Source: CAYJPV01 sp964396055 (GTDB lineage: Bacteria > Acidobacteriota > Vicinamibacteria > Vicinamibacterales > JAKQTR01). From it: DNA of 9,684 bases. The notes below the pieces were generated by a model. That model was not told where the DNA came from. It worked only from the letters and a program-made list of their open reading frames with translations, and ran no database searches. The stretch covers positions 1-9,684 of the forward strand of contig CAYNDV010000166.1 in assembly GCA_964396055.1 (NCBI GenBank). The letters are read 5' to 3'. Made by a program: the position numbers and the translations under genes. Of this stretch, positions 5,621-9,684 are shown one piece after another (position 1 is the first letter of the stretch; the number at the start of each line of letters is the position of its first letter).

Positions 5621-5648
5621 TCTTCTGTCTTCTGTCTTCTGTCTTCTT
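5621..5648 (+). repeat. TCTTCTG heptamer array, right outer arm
   Basis: Three perfect TCTTCTG units and a final TCTTCTT, in phase. The array ends 1 nt before the complement of the nuoN stop codon (5650-5652). It is the reverse complement of the CAGAAGA array at 2816-2850, so on the minus strand it reads CAGAAGA directly downstream of nuoN. Confidence 0.9.
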
Positions 5649-5649
5649 C

Positions 5650-7125
5650 CTAGAACGGTGTCGCCGGGATCCCCACCACTCCGAGCGTGCGGGCCGACAG
5701 TTCGGCGATCTCGAAGAGGGGCCGCGGATAGACACCGAGCAGGATCGTGCCGACGATGGCGACGGCCAATGCCGCCCCGAGGGCCGGCGACAGGGCGGGC
5801 TCGGACCCCGTGGCGTCGTTCTTCATGAACATGAACACGACGATCCGCAGGTAGTAGTAGAGGGAGATGGCGCTGTTGAGGACGCCAATCACGGCCAGCC
5901 AGACGTAGTCCGCCTCGATGGCCGCGCTGAAGATCCACAGCTTGCCCATGAATCCCGCGGTGGGCGGGATGCCGCCCAGGGAAAGCATGAACAGGAGCAT
6001 GGCGACCGCCGCCACCGGCGCGCGTCCGGCCAGGCCGCTCAGGTCCTTCACCTCGTCGCCGAGCGAATCGGCGCGCCGCATCATGATGACGACGGCGAAC
6101 GCCCCGATCTGCATGAACGCGTAAATCAGCAGGTAGATCAGCGCCGCCGCGATGCCGCGCGACGACCCGGCGATGATGCCGATGAGGATGTAGCCGGCGT
6201 GGGCGATGGACGAGTAGGCGAGCAGCCGCTTGATGTTGCTCTGCGTCAGGGCCGCCACGTTGCCCACGGTCATCGTCAGGACCGCGAAGACGTAGAAGAG
6301 CATCGTCCAGTCGGCCGACAGCGACGGCAGGCCCTCGAAGAAGATCCGGAGCAGCATCGCAAAGGACGCCGCCTTCGATCCGACCGACAGGAAGGCCGTG
6401 ATGGGCGTGGGCGCGCCTTCGTACACGTCGGGCGCCCACATGTGGAACGGCACGGCGGCGATCTTGAAGCCCATGCCGGCCGCCACGAGGATAACGCCGA
6501 GGATCAGCCAGGGATCGCGGCCGTGGCCCGCGATGGCGATGGCGATGTTGCGCAGGTTGGTCGTGCCCGACAGGCCGTACATCAGCGACATGCCGTAGAG
6601 CAGCAGGCCGAGCGAGAAGGCGCCGAGCAGGAAGTACTTGACCGCGGCCTCGTTGGATCGGCGGTTCGGCTTCAGCAGCCCCGTGAGGATGTAGAAGGCG
6701 ATGGCCATCGTCTCGAGGCCGATGAAGAGCGTCACCAGGTCCGTGCCGCTGGCCATGAACATCATGCCCAGCGTGGCCGTGAGGACGAGGAAGACGTACT
6801 CGGCGTGCCGCGCCCCCTCGATGTCGAGGTAGCGGATGGAGACGAGCAGCGTTAGGGCGGCGGAGAGCAGGAAGACGATCTTGAAGAAGAACGAGAACGC
6901 GTCGGCCGCAAGGAGGCCCCGCGCGACGCTCACCGGCGGTTCGCCGGCCAGGGGCACCATGGCGGCGGCGGTGGCGGCGAGGACGACGAGCCCCAGCCAC
7001 GACAGCACCCGCTGCCGGCCGCGGGGGATGAGCGCCCCGACGATGAGCAGCAGCAGGGATCCGGCCGTGAGCACGAGCTCCGGCAGGATGTAGTACAGGT
7101 CGTTGAGCGAGAACCAGGCTGGCAT
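5650..7125 (-). CDS. nuoN: NADH-quinone oxidoreductase subunit N
   Basis: One of the three antiporter-like proton-pumping subunits in the membrane arm of complex I. From the ATG at 7125 it has 491 residues, close to the family norm. Numbered from the GTG at 7128, the functional residues are FIGLETMAI (E139, TM5 glutamate), NEAAVKYFLLG (K164), GFKIAAVPFHMWAPDVYEG (K222, TM7 lysine), SVGSKAASFAML (K252, TM8) and AGFMGKLWIF (K396, TM12), matching E. coli E133, K158, K217, K247 and K395. The ATG is chosen because AGGAG (7133-7137) lies 7 nt before it and because TGATG overlaps the nuoM stop; the GTG one codon earlier has only a 4-nt spacer. It is the last nuo gene before a convergent hairpin, consistent with the usual L-M-N order at the operon end. 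Confidence 0.98.
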   Translation of the reverse strand: MPAWFSLNDLYYILPELVLTAGSLLLLIVGALIPRGRQRVLSWLGLVVLAATAAAMVPLAGEPPVSVARGLLAADAFSFFFKIVFLLSAALTLLVSIRYLDIEGARHAEYVFLVLTATLGMMFMASGTDLVTLFIGLETMAIAFYILTGLLKPNRRSNEAAVKYFLLGAFSLGLLLYGMSLMYGLSGTTNLRNIAIAIAGHGRDPWLILGVILVAAGMGFKIAAVPFHMWAPDVYEGAPTPITAFLSVGSKAASFAMLLRIFFEGLPSLSADWTMLFYVFAVLTMTVGNVAALTQSNIKRLLAYSSIAHAGYILIGIIAGSSRGIAAALIYLLIYAFMQIGAFAVVIMMRRADSLGDEVKDLSGLAGRAPVAAVAMLLFMLSLGGIPPTAGFMGKLWIFSAAIEADYVWLAVIGVLNSAISLYYYLRIVVFMFMKNDATGSEPALSPALGAALAVAIVGTILLGVYPRPLFEIAELSARTLGVVGIPATPF

Positions 7126-8822
7126 CACCGCGCTCCTGACGGGCTCGCCTCAGTGGCCGCGCCGGCAGGCGGCGCGGCGTGGGCAGCGGGCTCCTGGCCG
7201 TCGGGGCGCATCGCCGGCGCCGCCGCCGCTGCGGGCGCGGCCCCGGTGTCGCCGCACGGCGGCAGGGTGAATGCCGTCGTGGCCGCGTTCTCGCCGCAGT
7301 CCTTCGCGGGCGCGGCCGCAGCGTTGTACGCCGGGTTCACGCGGCTCATCACGTTCTTCACGGTGGGCTCGAGGAACCGGAGGAACGGCGACGGGTAGAT
7401 GCCGATCCACAGCGCCAGGATGATCAGCGGCACGAAGGTGGCGAACTCCCGCACGTTCAGGTCCGGCAGGCTCTGGTTCTTGGGGTTCTCGATGGTGCCG
7501 AACATCGTGCGCTGATAGAGCCACAGCATGTAGGCCGCGCCCAGCACGATGCCGCTGCCGGCCACCAGGGCCCAGATCAGGTCGACGACGAACACGCCCT
7601 GCAGGATCAGGAACTCGCCGATGAAGCCGTTCAGCATCGGCAGGCCGATCGACGACATGGTCATCACCATGAAGACGCCGGCGTAGAGGGGCATCACCTT
7701 CGACAGGCCGCCGTACTCGGCGATCTGCCGCGTATGCCGGCGCTCGTAGACGATGCCGACGATGAGGAAGAGCCCGCCGGTGGAGATGCCGTGGTTGATC
7801 TGCTGCACGATGCTGCCCGTGAGGGCCACCGGGTTCAGGGCGAACATGCCCAGCATGACGAGGCCCATGTGGCTCACGCTCGAGTACGCCACCAGGCGCT
7901 TCCAGTCCTTCTGGGCCATGGCCACCAGCGCGCCGTAGACGATGCCGATCAGGGAGAGCGCCGCCACCCACCAGACGCTGGCCTGGGTCGCCTCGGGGAG
8001 GATCGGCAGGGAGAAGCGGATGAACCCGTAGGTGCCCATCTTCAGCAGGACGGCGGCCAGGATGACGGAGCCGGCGGTCGGCGCGTCCGTGTGCGCGTCG
8101 GGCAGCCAGGTGTGGAACGGGAACATCGGGACCTTGATCGAGAACCCGAGGAAGAACGCCAGGAACACCCAGAACTGCAGGGTGGACGGCACGCTCATCT
8201 GCTGGTACTGGGTGATGTCGAACGAGTAGACCCCGGACACCGTGTGGTAGTGGAAGTAGAGGGCCAGGATGCCCAGCAGCATCACCACGCTGCCGACCAG
8301 GGTGTACAGGAAGAACTTGATGGCCGAGTACAGCCGGCGATCGCTGCCCCAGATGCCGATGAGGAAGTACATCGGCACGAGCATGACTTCCCAGAACAGG
8401 AAGAACAGGAGGAAGTCCAGCGAGACGAAGGCGCCGATCATCCCCGACTGGAGCACCAGCAGGAAGATGTAGTACTCCTTCACCCGTTCCGTGATCGCCG
8501 TCCACGACGACAGCACCGCGATGCAGCCCATCAGCGTCGTCAGCAGGATCATCAGCGTGGAGAACCCGTCGACGCCCAGGAAGTACTGGGCCCCGATCGA
8601 CGGGATCCACGGGATCCGCTCCACCAGCTGGTACTGGGTGTTGGCGGGGTCGTAGTAGAACCACAGCGGCACCGAGACCAGGAACCCGGCAAACGCGAAG
8701 AGGTTCGCGATCCACCGGATCAGGTTCTCCTGGCGCCGGCTCACGAAGAGCAGCAGCACGGCACCCACGGCCGGCGTGAAGAGGATGAGGGACAGGATCG
8801 GGAAGTTGGCGGCGTTGCTCAC
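7125..8822 (-). CDS. nuoM: NADH-quinone oxidoreductase subunit M
   Basis: A 565-residue antiporter-like subunit of complex I. Key residues are FFLFWEVMLVPMYF (E145, like E. coli E144), GFSIKVPMFPFHTWLPDAH (K230, TM7), ILAAVLLKMGTYG (K261, TM8) and NGFIGEF (E403, TM12). The core ends near residue 495. The last 70 or so residues are an unusual Ala/Pro-rich hydrophilic tail with two cysteines (C509, C523) that E. coli NuoM lacks. The GTG start has AGGA (8831-8834) at 8 nt. The stop overlaps nuoN (TGATG), and the gene begins 40 nt after nuoL, so the three are one transcript. Identity is secure; the role of the tail is unknown. Confidence 0.98.
   Translation of the reverse strand: MSNAANFPILSLILFTPAVGAVLLLFVSRRQENLIRWIANLFAFAGFLVSVPLWFYYDPANTQYQLVERIPWIPSIGAQYFLGVDGFSTLMILLTTLMGCIAVLSSWTAITERVKEYYIFLLVLQSGMIGAFVSLDFLLFFLFWEVMLVPMYFLIGIWGSDRRLYSAIKFFLYTLVGSVVMLLGILALYFHYHTVSGVYSFDITQYQQMSVPSTLQFWVFLAFFLGFSIKVPMFPFHTWLPDAHTDAPTAGSVILAAVLLKMGTYGFIRFSLPILPEATQASVWWVAALSLIGIVYGALVAMAQKDWKRLVAYSSVSHMGLVMLGMFALNPVALTGSIVQQINHGISTGGLFLIVGIVYERRHTRQIAEYGGLSKVMPLYAGVFMVMTMSSIGLPMLNGFIGEFLILQGVFVVDLIWALVAGSGIVLGAAYMLWLYQRTMFGTIENPKNQSLPDLNVREFATFVPLIILALWIGIYPSPFLRFLEPTVKNVMSRVNPAYNAAAAPAKDCGENAATTAFTLPPCGDTGAAPAAAAAPAMRPDGQEPAAHAAPPAGAATEASPSGAR
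7133..7137 (-). promoter_or_regulatory. Shine-Dalgarno that decides the nuoN start
   Basis: AGGAG on the minus strand within the end of nuoM, 7 nt before the ATG at 7125 and only 4 nt before the GTG at 7128. It favours the ATG. Confidence 0.65.
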
Positions 8823-8830
8823 TGCTACAG

Positions 8831-8834
8831 TCCT
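8831..8834 (-). promoter_or_regulatory. Shine-Dalgarno of nuoM
   Basis: CAGGA on the minus strand ends 8 nt before the GTG start at 8822, in the 40-nt nuoL-nuoM gap. It supports this non-ATG start. Confidence 0.6.
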
Positions 8835-8862
8835 GAGGTTAGAGTCACCCTGGTCGACTCGG

Positions 8863-9684
8863 CTACCGCACGAACAGGTAGATACTCACGAACGCGAAGA
8901 CACCGAACAGCATCACGAGCGCGTAGTGCTGGATGAGGCCCGACTGGAGGCGCCGGAACAGGTAGCTCGACTCCTCCAACACGGCCCCGACGAGGTTCAC
9001 GAGCCCGTCGACGATGTACTTGTCGATCAGGTGGGAGAACCACGACGAGAAGATCGTCAGCCAGCCGGAGCCGTTGACGGCGCCGTCCACCACCCGGGTG
9101 TCGAAGGCCCACAGCCCCGTGGCGCCGGCCATCGTGCCCCGGATGACCGTGGCGTCGTAGATCTCGTCCACGTAGTACTTGTTGAGCAGGACCCGGTGTG
9201 CGCCCGACCAGCGGGCAGCCAGGCGTTCGGCGATCTCCGGGGCCCGCACGTAGAAACGCCAGGCCGTTGCGATGCCCGCGGCAGCCAGCAGCACGCTGAA
9301 CGCCATCAGGCCGATCTCGCCGGCGGCCGACAGGTGGTGCGCGGCCGCGCCGGCCCCGTGGCCCGCCGCCTCGGTCGCGGCTCCGCCGTGCGCCGCCGCC
9401 TCGGTCGCGGCTCCGGCGTGCGCGGCCGGCGTGTGGGCCGCCGCGGCTGACGCCGTGAAACTCGGCTCCAGGAAGTGCTCGATGACATTGCCGCCGCCGA
9501 GCACCGCCGGGACGCCGACGAAGCCGGCGATGATCGCGCCCACGGCCAGCGCCATCAGCGGCACCGTCATCGACGTGGGGGCCTCGTGGGGCCCGTGCCA
9601 TCCGCCTCCGCCGTGACCACCATGGCCGGCTACGGCGTGACTGGCTCCGCCTCCGCCGTGACCACCATGGCCGGCTACGGCGTG
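8863..9684 (-). CDS. nuoL: NADH-quinone oxidoreductase subunit L, C-terminal part
   Basis: The frame is open from the right edge to TAG at 8863-8865, giving 273 residues, the last third or so of a protein usually of 600-700 residues. The conserved PHEAPTSMTVPLMALAVGAI is the late transmembrane region of NuoL. After it come a variable loop, LLNKYYVDEIYDATV, the amphipathic lateral-helix region with VVDGAVNGSGW and DKYIVDGLVNLVG, and a last membrane helix (YALVMLFGVFAFVSIYLFVR). NuoL is the distal proton pump of complex I; its long lateral helix runs along the membrane arm over NuoM and NuoN. The variable linkers carry His/Gly and Ala/His repeats. It is followed 40 nt later by nuoM. Confidence 0.96.
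   Translation of the reverse strand, partial: HAVAGHGGHGGGGASHAVAGHGGHGGGGWHGPHEAPTSMTVPLMALAVGAIIAGFVGVPAVLGGGNVIEHFLEPSFTASAAAAHTPAAHAGAATEAAAHGGAATEAAGHGAGAAAHHLSAAGEIGLMAFSVLLAAAGIATAWRFYVRAPEIAERLAARWSGAHRVLLNKYYVDEIYDATVIRGTMAGATGLWAFDTRVVDGAVNGSGWLTIFSSWFSHLIDKYIVDGLVNLVGAVLEESSYLFRRLQSGLIQHYALVMLFGVFAFVSIYLFVR
9365..9424 (-). repeat. 30-bp tandem duplication in nuoL (Ala/His linker)
   Basis: Two adjacent 30-nt units (9365-9394 and 9395-9424) match at 28 of 30 positions. In the protein they give AAHAGAATEA and AAHGGAATEA in the linker between two membrane helices. In-frame slippage in a low-constraint loop is the likely cause. Confidence 0.85.
9601..9684 (-). repeat. 45-bp tandem repeat in nuoL (His/Gly linker), running off the edge
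   Basis: A 39-nt sequence at 9601-9639 recurs identically at 9646-9684, a 45-nt period (15 codons). In protein order it encodes HAVAGHGGHGGGG twice, just before the conserved PHEAP region. The second copy stops exactly at the window edge, so more copies may follow. His-rich stretches at this site occur in NuoL of other bacteria. Confidence 0.88.

Larger units (their letters stand above)
2816..5648. repeat. Nested inverted heptamer arrays framing the two-gene cassette
   Basis: From the left the order is (CAGAAGA)5, then (CCTCTAG)7, the two genes, (GGCTAGA)8, a hairpin, then (TCTTCTG)4. The right side is the reverse complement of the left in both sequence and order. Copy numbers differ between sides, so these are independently varying tandem arrays and not one long exact inverted repeat. 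No transposase or target-site duplication is visible at the edges. Confidence 0.8.

Noticed and set aside
2816..5648. Composite transposon or integron cassette
   Set aside because: The inverted arrays are suggestive, but there is no transposase or integrase gene, no visible target-site duplication, and the copy numbers differ on the two sides.
5600..7000. 466-codon minus-strand frame overlapping nuoN
   Set aside because: Same strand but shifted frame within nuoN; Arg/His/Pro-rich with no family resemblance.
7179..8936. Open plus-strand frame of 585 codons opposite nuoM
   Set aside because: Antisense of a well-conserved nuoM. The product is low-complexity and charged, with no recognisable motif.

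Overview
This is a GC-rich bacterial chromosome segment. Its protein types, the signal-peptide-bearing F0 c subunit and the intergenic heptanucleotide arrays suggest Acidobacteriota, possibly the Vicinamibacteria. That assignment is an inference from family resemblance; there is no rRNA or other marker here to prove it. No tRNA, rRNA, CRISPR array, transposase or integrase is visible.

Layout from left to right. Positions 1-674 (minus) hold the N-terminal three quarters of an EamA/DMT-type membrane transporter that runs off the left edge. Positions 705-2789 (minus) hold a partial F-type ATP synthase membrane operon, in transcription order atpZ-like, atpI-like, atpB (a subunit) and atpE (c subunit). 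The b subunit gene that usually follows atpE is missing and the transporter stands in its place. Positions 2790-2917 are a short divergent intergenic region filled with two heptamer arrays. Positions 2918-5499 (plus) hold a two-gene unit: a D-Ala-D-Ala-ligase-like ATP-grasp protein, overlapped by ATGA with a second ATP-grasp protein that carries a C-terminal SET/post-SET lysine-methyltransferase domain. Positions 5494-5649 are a convergent intergenic region with the same two heptamer families in inverted order around a GC-rich hairpin. Positions 5650-9684 (minus) hold the end of a complex I operon, nuoL (partial), nuoM and nuoN.

The window therefore joins two energy-conserving machines: the proton-pumping antiporter-like subunits of NADH:quinone oxidoreductase and the ion-translocating part of ATP synthase. 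Between them, in the opposite orientation, sits a small unit that looks like a biosynthetic or protein-modification cassette. The cassette is framed by nested inverted heptamer arrays: CAGAAGA then CCTCTAG on the left, GGCTAGA then TCTTCTG on the right.

The most notable items are the ATP-grasp/SET fusion and its ATP-grasp partner, the mirrored heptamer arrays (one of which supplies the stop codon of the fusion gene), and a c subunit with most of the residues that bind Na+ in sodium-type rotors. Smaller oddities are the split F0 operon, a His-rich tail on the a subunit, and His/Gly and Ala/His repeats inside NuoL.
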